Of a stretch of DNA of 64,000 bases, positions 34,623 to 43,595 are shown in pieces. Source of the stretch: Cytophagales bacterium (GTDB taxonomy: Bacteria; Bacteroidota; Bacteroidia; Cytophagales; VRUD01). Every line of letters begins with the position of its first letter. The first letter of the stretch is position 1. The DNA is taken from positions 21,770-85,769 of the forward strand of contig VRUD01000004.1 in NCBI GenBank assembly GCA_019456305.1, in the 5' to 3' direction. A program made the translations under genes and the position numbers. The notes under the pieces were generated by a model. That model was not told the origin of the DNA, searched no databases, and worked only from the letters and a program-made list of their open reading frames with translations.

Positions 34623-35873
34623 ATGTCACAAAAAGATCAAAAAGAAATAATCAGGGCTCCTTCGTATTATGTCAAAAAGCGGCTGCTGAAGAACAAACCG
34701 GCAATGTTTGGATTGGTTGTAATTGTAATTGCCCATATTATTGCAATATTCGGATACCTTATAATGCCCGATAATACTTCAAATGCAAATGATGGAGCAG
34801 TTCAAATTCAAAAAAAACTACCTGGTTTTGAAGTGACATTGCTGAATTCAAGAAAAAACATGGAGGTACTAAAGGTGAACTTCATTAAGAAAATGTTATT
34901 TGGTCAGGAAAGGGAGTATTACATTGTTCCAATATCTGACTATTTGATAAAAAATTTAACCGTTTATATTCAAATATATGGAAGAAAAAACAGATATGAA
35001 GATTATGATCTGGTCAATCTTGTCAAACCTTTGTATGTCGGCCATTCAGATAAAATTATTCCGGAATTTGATATGAATTATAAGGTAGATGGTGATGTTA
35101 TTACCTATCTTGATCATAATGAAACTATTCAGACAATAAAAAAAGCAGATTTAGTAAAAGAATTTAAAGAAAAATGCATTGAGCAACGAAAATATATATT
35201 AGGTACAGATAGATCGGGCAGAGATGTTTTAAGTAGATTGATATTTGGTATAAGAGTTTCGCTCGCGATTGGTTTTATCGCTGTATTGATCTCGCTTGCT
35301 GTAGGAATTACATTAGGTGCTCTGGGTGGTTTTTTGGGTGATCGGGTTGATAAAGTTATTTTGTGGCTCATGACCGTAGTATGGTCAATACCAGGCATCA
35401 TGTTAGTTATTGCTATAAGTCTGGCTCTGGAGAGTAAAGGCATTTGGGTTGCTTTTGTGGCAGTAGGTTTAACTATGTGGGTAGATGTTGCCCGGGTAGT
35501 TAGAGGCCAAATCCTTAGTGTTAAAGAGAAGACATTTGTTGAGGCTGCAAGAGCTTTAGGTTTTGATACGCTAAGGATAATTTTCATACATATATTACCA
35601 AATATAACGGGTCCCATTATTGTTGTAGCTACTGCAAATTTTGCTGCAGCCATACTAATAGAAGCTGGCTTATCGTTTTTAGGATTGGGTGTGCAACCGC
35701 CAACACCTTCATGGGGCGTGATGGTAAATGATGGTTTTAAAACAATTGGAAGCAAAGACAGCTGGTATCTGATAGTTTTTCCCAGTGCTTGCATTATGTT
35801 AATGGTATTTGCTTTTAATTTATTTGGCAATGGTTTAAGAGATGCGTATGATCCGAAGGGTTCTGTTAAATGA
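34623..35873 (+). CDS. OppC/DppC-like ABC transporter permease
   Basis: The 416-residue inner-membrane permease has the N-terminal OppC-type helix. It then has a long extracytoplasmic segment (about residues 50-190) not found in compact DppC proteins, and the binding-protein-dependent transport domain starting YILGTDRSGRDVLSRLIFGIR. The EAA loop (EAARALGFDTLRIIFIHILPN) that docks the ATPase is intact. The partner permease, ATPase and substrate-binding genes are not in the window. The probable substrate is a peptide or a metal complex. It is followed by the PP2C gene, 95 bases away. Confidence 0.9.
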   Translation: MSQKDQKEIIRAPSYYVKKRLLKNKPAMFGLVVIVIAHIIAIFGYLIMPDNTSNANDGAVQIQKKLPGFEVTLLNSRKNMEVLKVNFIKKMLFGQEREYYIVPISDYLIKNLTVYIQIYGRKNRYEDYDLVNLVKPLYVGHSDKIIPEFDMNYKVDGDVITYLDHNETIQTIKKADLVKEFKEKCIEQRKYILGTDRSGRDVLSRLIFGIRVSLAIGFIAVLISLAVGITLGALGGFLGDRVDKVILWLMTVVWSIPGIMLVIAISLALESKGIWVAFVAVGLTMWVDVARVVRGQILSVKEKTFVEAARALGFDTLRIIFIHILPNITGPIIVVATANFAAAILIEAGLSFLGLGVQPPTPSWGVMVNDGFKTIGSKDSWYLIVFPSACIMLMVFAFNLFGNGLRDAYDPKGSVK

Positions 35874-35967
35874 AATAATTTTATAAGAAAGCAGATAGTC
35901 ATTTAATTTTATTCAATCAGTAGAAAAGGGACATCAAAATCCAGAATGAACAAATATCCAATATTTA

Positions 35968-37260
35968 ATGTCTGATAACCAACATCCACCATCCAAGATC
36001 CAATATCCAATAAAAGACCAGCTTGCATTAAAACAACTGGAGTTGAATTCTATCCTTGAGATAACCCAGGCTATCAATAGTAATCTGCCAGAACCTTCAT
36101 TGTACAAAATCTACCAATTTACGCTAATGGCAAACTTAAATATTGAAAAACTTGCTTTGTTTGTTTTAGATGATAAGTGGATTTGTAAAGTGAACTTTGG
36201 CACAAAAAGAGATTATTCCAACGTACAATTAAATGATCATATATTAGGTATTAATGAGATTACCTCTTTGAAGCATGTGGAAGAGGGTGTTGGTGAAAGC
36301 GGGATTACGCGACCTAGCCTTCACCGGCACCACTATCAGGAATTTGAGGAGTTTGAGATAATTATTCCTGTTTTACATAAAACAAATGTTTTGGCGTATA
36401 CTTTTCTTGGTGGATTTTCCGGCAAGCAGCCCCGGGTACCCGGGGTCAATTTATCTTTTATAGAAACATTTACCAACATTATCATCCAGGCCATTGAAAA
36501 TAAAAAATTTGCCAGAAAGCAAAGACGTCAGGAAGCTGAAATTCAAGTAGCCAGGGAAGTTCAGGAAATGCTTTTCCCTGAAAAACTGCCCTATAACAAA
36601 AAATTAAAGGTTTTTGCCTCATATATTCCTCACCAGGAAGTAGGGGGAGATTATTATGATTTCATTCCTATAAATTCCGATCAGTTTCTTCTCTGTATTG
36701 CTGATGTTTCCGGAAAGGGAATACCTGCAGCACTGTTGATGTCAAATTTCCAAGCTTCATTAAGGACTTTAATTCGCTTAAAGAATGATTTAAAAGAAAT
36801 TATTACAGAATTAAACTATATAACATTTCATAATTCAAAAGGAGAAAGATTTATAACTTGTTTTATGGCAATTTTTGATAAAAAAACGCTTAGACTTACT
36901 TATATCAATGCCGGCCATCCCCATCCTTTACTTTTATCAGAAAATAATAGTATAATTTATCTTAAACAAGGAACCACTGTTCTGGGCGCTTTTGATAAAC
37001 TACCTTTTATTAATAAGAAAAATTTAATTTTGGATAGCGGCATGCTGCTGTTTACTTATACCGATGGATTAACCGAACTAAACGATGATCAGGATCAGGA
37101 GTTTGGTATTGCCGGTATAGAATCATTTATTAAAAAAGCAGACAGATCAGATTTACGGGTATTACACAGAAAATTGATAAAGCATTTAGATACTTTCCGC
37201 GGGGATCGGGATTATAAAGATGATGTAACTATCCTCACCTGCAAATTTGGCAGCGAATAG
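35968..37260 (+). CDS. PP2C (SpoIIE/RsbU-type) serine phosphatase with N-terminal GAF-like domain
   Basis: Residues 190-430 form the PP2C domain: EAEIQVAREVQEMLFPEKLP, GGDYYDFIPINSDQFLLCIADVSGKGIPAALLMS with metal-binding aspartates, TYINAGHPHPLLL, FTYTDGLTEL and DDVTILT. Residues 20-185 resemble a GAF-type sensor. It probably dephosphorylates anti-sigma antagonist proteins, in the RsbU manner, though no such partner is nearby. The first codons (NQHPPSKIQYPI) are translated from a CAACATCCACCATCCAAGAT-type repeat. A 16-bp palindrome CCCCGGGTACCCGGGG (36430-36445) is inserted in frame as QPRVPGV. Confidence 0.88.
   Translation: MSDNQHPPSKIQYPIKDQLALKQLELNSILEITQAINSNLPEPSLYKIYQFTLMANLNIEKLALFVLDDKWICKVNFGTKRDYSNVQLNDHILGINEITSLKHVEEGVGESGITRPSLHRHHYQEFEEFEIIIPVLHKTNVLAYTFLGGFSGKQPRVPGVNLSFIETFTNIIIQAIENKKFARKQRRQEAEIQVAREVQEMLFPEKLPYNKKLKVFASYIPHQEVGGDYYDFIPINSDQFLLCIADVSGKGIPAALLMSNFQASLRTLIRLKNDLKEIITELNYITFHNSKGERFITCFMAIFDKKTLRLTYINAGHPHPLLLSENNSIIYLKQGTTVLGAFDKLPFINKKNLILDSGMLLFTYTDGLTELNDDQDQEFGIAGIESFIKKADRSDLRVLHRKLIKHLDTFRGDRDYKDDVTILTCKFGSE
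36430..36445. repeat. Perfect palindrome inside the PP2C gene
   Basis: CCCCGGGTACCCGGGG is a perfect 16-bp palindrome read as PRVPG between the GAF-like strand LGGFSGK and LSFIETFTNII. Confidence 0.7.
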
Positions 37261-37262
37261 CG

Positions 37263-37380
37263 CATGACCCCGCCTCCTAGTGTTAAATTGCATAAATAAT
37301 CTATATAATTGAATTTAAGCCTCAAAACCTGTTTGCAAATCTATAGAAAACTTACGCAACTAAACACTGGTGGGGGCATG
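37263..37380. mobile_element. MITE-like element with terminal inverted repeats
   Basis: AGTGTTAAATTGCATAA (37279-37295) is inverted at 37352-37368, with 14 of 17 positions matching. Both are bordered by GC-rich arms (CATGACCCCGCC outside left, GGTGGGGGCATG outside right). The 56-base centre is AT-rich and non-coding. The size of about 118 bp and the paired ends fit a miniature inverted-repeat element or a relic of one; no target duplication was established. Confidence 0.45.
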
Positions 37381-37393
37381 GGGTATGGTGCAT

Positions 37394-38977
37394 TCAGAAC
37401 GCTGACAAATGCGAGTCTATTTCAATAAATTCTCTGCGCTCTGCATCCAGCCACAGATCCAGCTTTGCCAGAATAACCGCCGAGATAAAAAATATGGACG
37501 CCACTTTATCTACTTTCATAAAATCTGCCAAAAACAGATGAATAATGATAATAATGAAAGAAAGCAATGCAGCCATGGCGATAGCAGCAGAAGCTCCCCC
37601 TAAATCCCAAGCCCCCCTAAATCCCCCCGAAGGGGGGACTTTGCCAGCCCCTTTCCCTCTTGGCGTGGTTAAGGGATGGCCAGTTCTCCCCCTTTTGGGG
37701 GGAGTTAGAAGGGGGCTGGACTGCAGGCTGGCATGGTAAATTTTTGTCCCCCTGGTAAGTACTATTATGATCCACATAACAAATAACAATAATCCAACCA
37801 TTCCCTGCTCTGTTAGTATAAGTAAGTAATTATTATGGGTAGTGGACTTTTCAGGGTTATCACTTACGTAGGTTGCGAATGAACTTACAGTATATTTTTT
37901 GTATTCAGGATAAAATGTGTTTGGACCTGTACCTGTAACAGGTCTATCTAAAAACATATGATAAGAGGCCACCCAGCGGTATATACGTTCCATACCTGAA
38001 ATATCTTCCATTGTATAGGTTGCTTCTAATTTTTTTTCAAATTTTCTATGAGATACTGTTTTTTCATACTTGGGTGAGTAATCTAAATATTTATTTTCAT
38101 TTAGAAGATAAGCAATAGCAACTATGATTACAATACCAGATAATAAAAGGACTTTTTGGGTCAATAAATGGTGTATCATAAAGTATGAGCAAAAAGCAAA
38201 AATAAGTGCTATCCAGGAAGCACGGGTGTAAGAAAAAATTATTGCAAAAATGAAAAAATATCTACTGAACGATAACAATGTATATTGGAATGATTTTTTT
38301 TTATAAAGTCCTCTAAAGTACCATACAAATGGAAGAAAAAGAGCAATAGTGATTGAATAATTTACATGGTTTTTGAAAAAAGGAACAGTAAAATTATTTA
38401 TTGTATCAAAAGAGAACCCCTCGAAGGCATGCCTGACAGAAGTTTGAACTATTGCTATAAGTAATCCCGCGTAAAACCACCAAAATATTTTTTTAATATC
38501 CTCACGGGATTGAATTATCTGGCCTGTTAAAAGCACGAATGCTGTAATATACCAGATTTTGGAAAGTAAATATTTAACAGAGACAAACCAGGAAGTGGAG
38601 AACAGAACAGGGATCAGCAACCATATTAATTGCAAAATGACCAAAAATATGAATGGATGTAAAAGGAATTTAGTATCAAATTTTCTTGCTGCTATTATAT
38701 CAATAAAATAAACCGCGGTTAAAACTATCATCAGGGGTTCCGAAATCAGATCAATAGAAAAACCACCGGGCAGATTTATTTCTATAGATAAAGGTATAGA
38801 GAATATTAGAAGATAATATATAATTTTGTAATCAAGAATAACCAGAAAAGTGCCTAATACAAGCAAAGGGATAATAAATAGTTCATATAATTCAAATATT
38901 ATCCCCAGAGATGTACTTAACAAAAGGATTGCAGCCAATGAAATGAAGAGGATTCTTTTATTGTTCCATTGTTTCAT
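37394..38977 (-). CDS. O-antigen ligase/polymerase-like membrane protein with a large repeat insert
   Basis: The 527-residue protein has about ten membrane helices. A loop between them carries the Wzy/WaaL-type segment (GTGPNTFYPEYKKY, then TTHNNYLLILTEQGMVGLLLF, with conserved HN). I infer ligation or polymerisation of surface polysaccharide. Residues about 425-475, between two C-terminal helices, are repeat-coded (SPLLTPPKRGRTGHPL, TPRGKGAGKVPPSGG). The insert lies in a loop, and the next helix (AAIAMAALLSFIII) is intact. The Wzz-like gene is directly upstream. Confidence 0.85.
   Translation of the reverse strand: MKQWNNKRILFISLAAILLLSTSLGIIFELYELFIIPLLVLGTFLVILDYKIIYYLLIFSIPLSIEINLPGGFSIDLISEPLMIVLTAVYFIDIIAARKFDTKFLLHPFIFLVILQLIWLLIPVLFSTSWFVSVKYLLSKIWYITAFVLLTGQIIQSREDIKKIFWWFYAGLLIAIVQTSVRHAFEGFSFDTINNFTVPFFKNHVNYSITIALFLPFVWYFRGLYKKKSFQYTLLSFSRYFFIFAIIFSYTRASWIALIFAFCSYFMIHHLLTQKVLLLSGIVIIVAIAYLLNENKYLDYSPKYEKTVSHRKFEKKLEATYTMEDISGMERIYRWVASYHMFLDRPVTGTGPNTFYPEYKKYTVSSFATYVSDNPEKSTTHNNYLLILTEQGMVGLLLFVMWIIIVLTRGTKIYHASLQSSPLLTPPKRGRTGHPLTTPRGKGAGKVPPSGGFRGAWDLGGASAAIAMAALLSFIIIIIHLFLADFMKVDKVASIFFISAVILAKLDLWLDAERREFIEIDSHLSAF
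37586..37731. repeat. GC-rich composite repeat inside the O-antigen ligase-like gene
   Basis: It contains CCCCTAAATCCCCCC and GAAGGGGGGACTTTGCCAGC, then CCCTTTCCCTCTTGG, then GGCCAGTTCTCCCCCTTTTG and GGGGGGAGTTAGAAGGGGGC. The same order of parts recurs at 56084-56250 and, shorter, at 58125-58215. Confidence 0.85.
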
Positions 38978-38996
38978 TGTTTCATTGTTCTATTGT

Positions 38997-40112
38997 CTAT
39001 TTAAACAGTTCTTTGATTTCTTTTTGATAATATTCAATAAATAATACTACAAAAATACTGAAGAAGCATGCAATTAGTGTAGATGATAGAACGATAAGCG
39101 ACCGGATTGGCTTGGATTTCCTATCTGCCGGCGCTGCTCTTTCAATTACATATACAGATGAGAACTTGCTATTTAAACCAACGGTGGTTTTATTGTATTG
39201 ATCCGCAATTTCTGAATGTTGCTCAGCGAGTAATTCCATTTGATATTCAAGCCCTACTATCACATCTGCTCCTTCTATAAAAGATTTTAAATTTAGCCCT
39301 AAACTTTTTTCTGTTGATGTAATTTTTTTAATTTTAGCTTCCAAACCTTTTATTTTTGCCTTTAAATTTATCACAGACGTGTCTCGTGAGGAAAATGCTT
39401 TTTCAATTACGTGGAGTTCTGCCTTTGCTTGTTCAACATTAAAAAGCGCTGTATTTAATTCGGTAGTTAAAAGTTCACTTTCTACTTCAGGATTATAAAT
39501 ATTGTATTTTCTACGGGTATTTTCCAGACTGTCATTCAACTGCAATATTTTTGCTTCTGTTTCCACCATGGAAAGTTTATGGAGATCAACTATAGAACTC
39601 ATATTGTTTCTGATTGATTGTTTATTAAAATAATCTATTTTTGTTAACATTTCATTTGCTACATCAGCCGCTATATATCTATCTGCGTCATAGACGGTAA
39701 TTTCTATAGCGCCCTCCGGTGTTTTCATGATTTGGGTGTATTTACGAAACGTTGTTAATATTTTTGTACGGTGGAACTTTGTATTGGTAGAATCAATATC
39801 ATAATTTTTATATAGGTTGAATTTTTGTATAATTTCAAAAGCTATTTTTGCAGAATTACCGATTGAGATCAATCTTTCTGAATCTTCTTCAGTTCCAAAG
39901 ACGTCCCTATCATGCTCACTAAATACCAATGTAGGATCTAAATATTTAGGATTCGATGCATAGAATAATACCGTAGATTTGTAGTAATTTTGTAAGAATA
40001 ATGATATTATTATACTACCTATTGCCGCAATCAAAGTTACAATGAAGATATGTTTTTTCCATTGCAGCAGAATTTTTATTACGCTTATCAGGTTAAATTC
40101 CCTTTCGGCCAT
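38997..40112 (-). CDS. Wzz/chain-length-determinant family protein
   Basis: The 371-residue protein has an N-terminal membrane helix (HIFIVTLIAAIGSIIISLFL), a periplasmic coiled-coil region rich in charged helices (LQNDSLENTRRKYN, NLKAKIKGLEAKIKKI) and a C-terminal helix preceded by APADRKSKPIRSLIVLSSTL. The proline-rich PIR segment before the last helix is the Wzz signature. No kinase domain is fused. It probably controls polysaccharide chain length or export together with the neighbouring O-antigen ligase-like and Wzx-like proteins. Confidence 0.85.
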   Translation of the reverse strand: MAEREFNLISVIKILLQWKKHIFIVTLIAAIGSIIISLFLQNYYKSTVLFYASNPKYLDPTLVFSEHDRDVFGTEEDSERLISIGNSAKIAFEIIQKFNLYKNYDIDSTNTKFHRTKILTTFRKYTQIMKTPEGAIEITVYDADRYIAADVANEMLTKIDYFNKQSIRNNMSSIVDLHKLSMVETEAKILQLNDSLENTRRKYNIYNPEVESELLTTELNTALFNVEQAKAELHVIEKAFSSRDTSVINLKAKIKGLEAKIKKITSTEKSLGLNLKSFIEGADVIVGLEYQMELLAEQHSEIADQYNKTTVGLNSKFSSVYVIERAAPADRKSKPIRSLIVLSSTLIACFFSIFVVLFIEYYQKEIKELFK

Positions 40113-40276
40113 ATTAGTAGTAAAAAGTTAAAATTCGTAAAGTTAAAAAAAATATAGATTTTTGCAAAGAGTATAGCGCATGGCGTTCAGCACTATAAAT
40201 AATGCAGTCTACTATCAAATGTCAAAAATTAGCGTAATTATGAATACGCTTTTTTCGACTTCAAGTTATCTGTTTA

Positions 40277-40358
40277 TGATGGTTAAATGGTTATATGGTT
40301 ATATGGCTAAAATTACTGTTAATCAACCATATAACCATAAAGCCATATAACCATTTTT
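40277..40358. repeat. GGTTATATGGCT/CCATATAACC inverted repeat
   Basis: TATATGGCTAAAATTACTGT and TAATCAACCATATAACCATA are shared with 48069-48158. The arms form a hairpin. It lies in the 40113-40427 gap, which also holds a GCGCATGGCG fragment at 40172-40190. No gene was seen in that gap. Confidence 0.8.
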
Positions 40359-40427
40359 TCAATGAATAATTCATAAGAGTGAACCATTTAAATTAAATAC
40401 TATTATTTATGAAATTAAGTACTACAT

Positions 40428-41210
40428 CTATACGCTATGCGCCAGGATGATCAAATTCGGAGTCAATAATACTGTTTTTGTACCTTTTCCTGAAGCAAAC
40501 AATACAATTTTACATGCCAAAACTACAAAAAACCATAAAAAGCTGCGAATAAGATTTTTTATAAGACCTTTTACTCTGATATAGGATGGAAGTATCCTGA
40601 CTTGCTGATATCCTAGTGACAAAAAAAGTTGCTCCGCAGAGGAGTAATTTAAAAATGATTCATGAGTGTAATCCCCGAAGTAATACGTAGAGCCGAAAGG
40701 TGCATCAGTGTTAGGAGTTCTGAAAATAGCCATACCGCCATTTTCAACTTTTGATTCTTGATTTTGAATTTCGGATTTTGTCTTAAGTGATCTTTTAATT
40801 TTCTCAAGAAGGGAGATCAACTCCGGTTTATTGAAATGTTCGATAATATCAATCCCGATAATTACATCAAATTTATCATTGTTTGACTCCAGATAGGCAA
40901 CCATATCTGTTTGTTTGATGTTTTTTAGCCCTAACTCTTTTGCTATTTTGACCTGCTCTTCACTAATGTCTATACCTTCGGTGTTTTTGTAACCTGATTG
41001 CTGCAATAATAATAGCAATCCTCCATAGCCACATCCAATGTCTAAAATACGAATGTTTTTATTAGCCGGTAATAATGGGATAATTTCATTTTTAAGTTGA
41101 AGGTGGTCTTCGTTTAATTTCTTATGAATATCTTTGCCCCCTAATCGGGAAACCTGGTTTATGAAGTAATTTTTATAAAATTTATTGCGTAGATCAGCGC
41201 TCTTTATCAT
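40428..41210 (-). CDS. Class I SAM-dependent methyltransferase
   Basis: The 260-residue protein has the SAM-binding motif I IRILDIGCGYGGLLLLLQQ and the acidic loop EGIDISEEQVKIAK. It has FDVIIGIDIIEHFNKPEL (motif IV-like) and a late hydrophobic stretch. It resembles UbiG/COQ3-type and polysaccharide-cluster methyltransferases, and its neighbours suggest a glycan or lipid substrate. Its C-terminus (ILAHSV-stop) is read from a GCGCATAGCG repeat. A -7 promoter element lies at 41237-41244. Confidence 0.85.
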   Translation of the reverse strand: MIKSADLRNKFYKNYFINQVSRLGGKDIHKKLNEDHLQLKNEIIPLLPANKNIRILDIGCGYGGLLLLLQQSGYKNTEGIDISEEQVKIAKELGLKNIKQTDMVAYLESNNDKFDVIIGIDIIEHFNKPELISLLEKIKRSLKTKSEIQNQESKVENGGMAIFRTPNTDAPFGSTYYFGDYTHESFLNYSSAEQLFLSLGYQQVRILPSYIRVKGLIKNLIRSFLWFFVVLACKIVLFASGKGTKTVLLTPNLIILAHSV

Positions 41211-41236
41211 AAATTTAGAAATTGATATATCCGGTG

Positions 41237-41244
41237 CAAATATA
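41237..41244 (-). promoter_or_regulatory. -7 element TATATTTG for the methyltransferase
   Basis: The minus strand reads TATATTTG, matching TAnnTTTG, 27 bases before the ATG at 41210. Confidence 0.5.
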
Positions 41245-41273
41245 CTGGATGCAATACAAATAAACTAATTCAT

Positions 41274-42752
41274 TTGTACAACTTATTTAAAAATATCACC
41301 CTCATCGTTATTCTAAACCTGCTGATAAAACCCATCTGGATTATAATGGAGTTTATGGTTCAGGATAAGATCGGGCATGCGCAGTACGGAATTTATGCTG
41401 CTTTGTTCTCGCTTGGTTATATATTCATTATTTTATCTGATTTCGGTATAAACCAGTATTTTACTAAAACGCTGGCAGGAAAACCTGATTTATTGCAAAT
41501 ATTTCCTGACGCTTTTACCCTAAAAATTACAATTTCAATAATATATCCATTTTTTATGCTGCTAATAGGCTGGCTGCTGAATTACAGACATAGTGAACTA
41601 TATTATTTGTTTTTATTGTGTTTTACTCAATCTTCTTTGCAACTGGCAATGTTTTTCAGGGCAAATTTTCAAGCTTTCCAGCGATTCCGTATTGATGCCT
41701 TTGCTTCGGTTATTGACAAGGTTTTTTTGATAGCAATTATTGCATTTTTGTTCTTGTATAGGATAGATCTGGAACTTTATATCTATACAAGATTACTTAC
41801 AGCAGTACTTGCTTTCATTATTTTATTCATAATGTTAATCAATATTCACCCTGTGCCTCCACAAACTCCCGAGTATCGGGGGCACACAGGTGTGAAATCT
41901 CTTTTATTTCTCATGGTTTATGGCCGGTATAAACACAAAATAAAATTATCCAAATTGAAAGCTATATTAGGTGGTAGTATTCCGTTTGCACTAATTATAT
42001 TACTTTATGGCGTACATGAGCGAATTGATCAGGTAATGTTGGAACGCCTTGCAAGTGATCATGTGACTGGTTTGTATGCCGCTGCTTACAGGTGGGTAGA
42101 TGCTTTTATGATGTACTTATGGACAATTTTACCAATCTTTTTTGCCAGATTTGCCCATCTGCAAAGTAACCTAAAAGAACAGCAAAAACATTTAAGCTTC
42201 GGCCAGATCATAGTAAGTATTCCAATGATCTTTGTTTGCGGATTCGTATTTATATATGGTGAAAAATTGCTATGGTTATTAAGCAATAGTGATTTGGAAG
42301 ATCTTGGTATTATGACTAGTTGTCTTAAAATTCTATTTATATCTGTTTTAGTACATGGACTTCTTGCTATTTACGGTACATTATTATCTTCAACCGGACA
42401 TGTAAAATTTCTTAATAAGATGATGCTGGTTAGTATTGCGATAAATATCGGGCTTAATTTTTTATTGATACCAAAATATGGAGCAGAAGCCGCTGCTTTT
42501 ACGACTGTGATCAGCACTGCTTTTCTTTCAGTTGCTTATCTTTTATATATACATATTCGTCTCCAAATTCATATACCTTTTCTGATCTTATTAAAATTAG
42601 TAATGATAGCCGCTGTTTTTACAGGAACACTCTACATTTTGAGTCATACGGGTATTGAATGGTATGTCAATACATTTATTGCGGGAGTTGTTCTTTTATT
42701 GGCTGCATATTTCTCTGGATTGATAAATGTTTCTATATTTAAAAAGGTATAA
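41274..42752 (+). CDS. Wzx-like polysaccharide flippase (MATE/MOP superfamily)
   Basis: The 492-residue inner-membrane protein has about 12 helices. Its N-terminal FKNITLIVILNLLIKPIWII and VQDKIGHAQYGIYAALFSLG fit oligosaccharide flippases. The frame starts with TTG at 41274, since the first helix would be lost with the internal ATG at about 41346. A palindromic element (41858-41893; TPEYRGHTG) is inserted in the loop after the sixth helix (FIILFIMLINI). The deacetylase gene follows after 6 bases, so the two are co-transcribed. Confidence 0.85.
   Translation: MYNLFKNITLIVILNLLIKPIWIIMEFMVQDKIGHAQYGIYAALFSLGYIFIILSDFGINQYFTKTLAGKPDLLQIFPDAFTLKITISIIYPFFMLLIGWLLNYRHSELYYLFLLCFTQSSLQLAMFFRANFQAFQRFRIDAFASVIDKVFLIAIIAFLFLYRIDLELYIYTRLLTAVLAFIILFIMLINIHPVPPQTPEYRGHTGVKSLLFLMVYGRYKHKIKLSKLKAILGGSIPFALIILLYGVHERIDQVMLERLASDHVTGLYAAAYRWVDAFMMYLWTILPIFFARFAHLQSNLKEQQKHLSFGQIIVSIPMIFVCGFVFIYGEKLLWLLSNSDLEDLGIMTSCLKILFISVLVHGLLAIYGTLLSSTGHVKFLNKMMLVSIAINIGLNFLLIPKYGAEAAAFTTVISTAFLSVAYLLYIHIRLQIHIPFLILLKLVMIAAVFTGTLYILSHTGIEWYVNTFIAGVVLLLAAYFSGLINVSIFKKV
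41858..41893. repeat. CCTGTGC ... GCACACAGG palindrome inside the Wzx-like gene
   Basis: CTCCCGAGTATCGGGGGCAC lies between CCTGTGCC and ACAGGTG. The outer arms match the intergenic copy at 15271-15309. Confidence 0.7.
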
Positions 42753-42758
42753 CTATAT

Positions 42759-43427
42759 ATGTATTACCATAAAACAAGCATATTATTAAAAAAACTGTTC
42801 CCTTCGCTTATATGGGACAAATACCCAAATAAAAACCTTGTCTCCAATAGGATCCCTCCCGAGTTACCCGGGGGGACAGGCGAAACAGAGAAGAAAGTAA
42901 TTTATCTCACTTTTGATGACGGCCCTGTTGCCGGAGTAACCGAATGGGTACTTCAACTATTAAAGCAGTATAATGCTAAAGCAACATTTTTTTGTGTAGG
43001 AAAGAATGTGGAAAAACAGCCAGCTATTTTTCAGCAAATCATCCGGCAGGGGCATAGTGTAGGTAATCATACATACCATCATCTGAGCGGATGGAGAACC
43101 CCCGTAAAAGAATACCTGGCAGATGTAGAAAAATGTGCTGCATTGGTTCACTCTAAATTATTTCGCCCGCCTTATGGTACATTGAGGCCATCTCAATACT
43201 CAAGACTTATTACTCAATACTCCATTATAATGTGGGATGTAATTAGTGGCGATTTTGACCAAAAATTGGTAAAAGAAAAATGCCTTGCTATATGTATACG
43301 TTATACAAGAAACGGGTCAATTATTGGTTTCCATGACAGCGTAAAAGTTGAAGAGAAGCTAAAATATGTGTTGCCTCAATATTTAAAGCATTTTTCATCT
43401 CAGGGATACAGATTTGAGGCGCTTTAA
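42759..43427 (+). CDS. Polysaccharide deacetylase (NodB domain) with PPELPGG insert
   Basis: The 222-residue protein has the five NodB motifs: TFDDGP (Asp-Asp), HSVGNHTYHH (two zinc His), FRPPYG, IMWDVISGDFD, and IIGFHDS. It probably removes acetyl groups from a surface glycan or peptidoglycan. The N-terminal region is short, and the in-frame repeat at 42852-42884 (RIPPELPGGTGE) sits just before the first catalytic strand. No signal peptide is evident, so it may act on a cytoplasmic or carrier-linked substrate. Confidence 0.9.
   Translation: MYYHKTSILLKKLFPSLIWDKYPNKNLVSNRIPPELPGGTGETEKKVIYLTFDDGPVAGVTEWVLQLLKQYNAKATFFCVGKNVEKQPAIFQQIIRQGHSVGNHTYHHLSGWRTPVKEYLADVEKCAALVHSKLFRPPYGTLRPSQYSRLITQYSIIMWDVISGDFDQKLVKEKCLAICIRYTRNGSIIGFHDSVKVEEKLKYVLPQYLKHFSSQGYRFEAL
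42852..42884. repeat. PPELPGG-coding palindrome in the deacetylase gene
   Basis: CCTCCCGAGTTACCCGGGGG is followed by GACAGGCG. It is read as IPPELPGGTGE, as in the glycosyltransferase and the outer-membrane protein at 53343. Confidence 0.8.
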
Positions 43428-43546
43428 AAAGTAGACTATAAAAAAAAATAACTACTTGATTTACAGATAGAGAAAAATTTTTGCATTTGAAAATCAAAAA
43501 AGTGGGAAATAATGATGTAATATTTTTTTACGTTAAAAAAAAATAT

Positions 43547-43554
43547 TACCTTTG
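43547..43554 (+). promoter_or_regulatory. -7 element TACCTTTG for lpxC-fabZ
   Basis: It matches TAnnTTTG. An ATG at 43557 is only 2 bases away, while the conserved start at 43596 would have a leader of about 35 bases. This supports the latter. Confidence 0.6.
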
Positions 43555-43595
43555 CGATGCACAAGAAAAAATCCTGCAATAAGTACCCGGAAAAT

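Noticed and set aside
35129..35902. A 257-codon minus-strand frame opposite the OppC-like permease
   Set aside because: The plus strand encodes a clear permease with conserved motifs; the antisense product has no recognisable domain.
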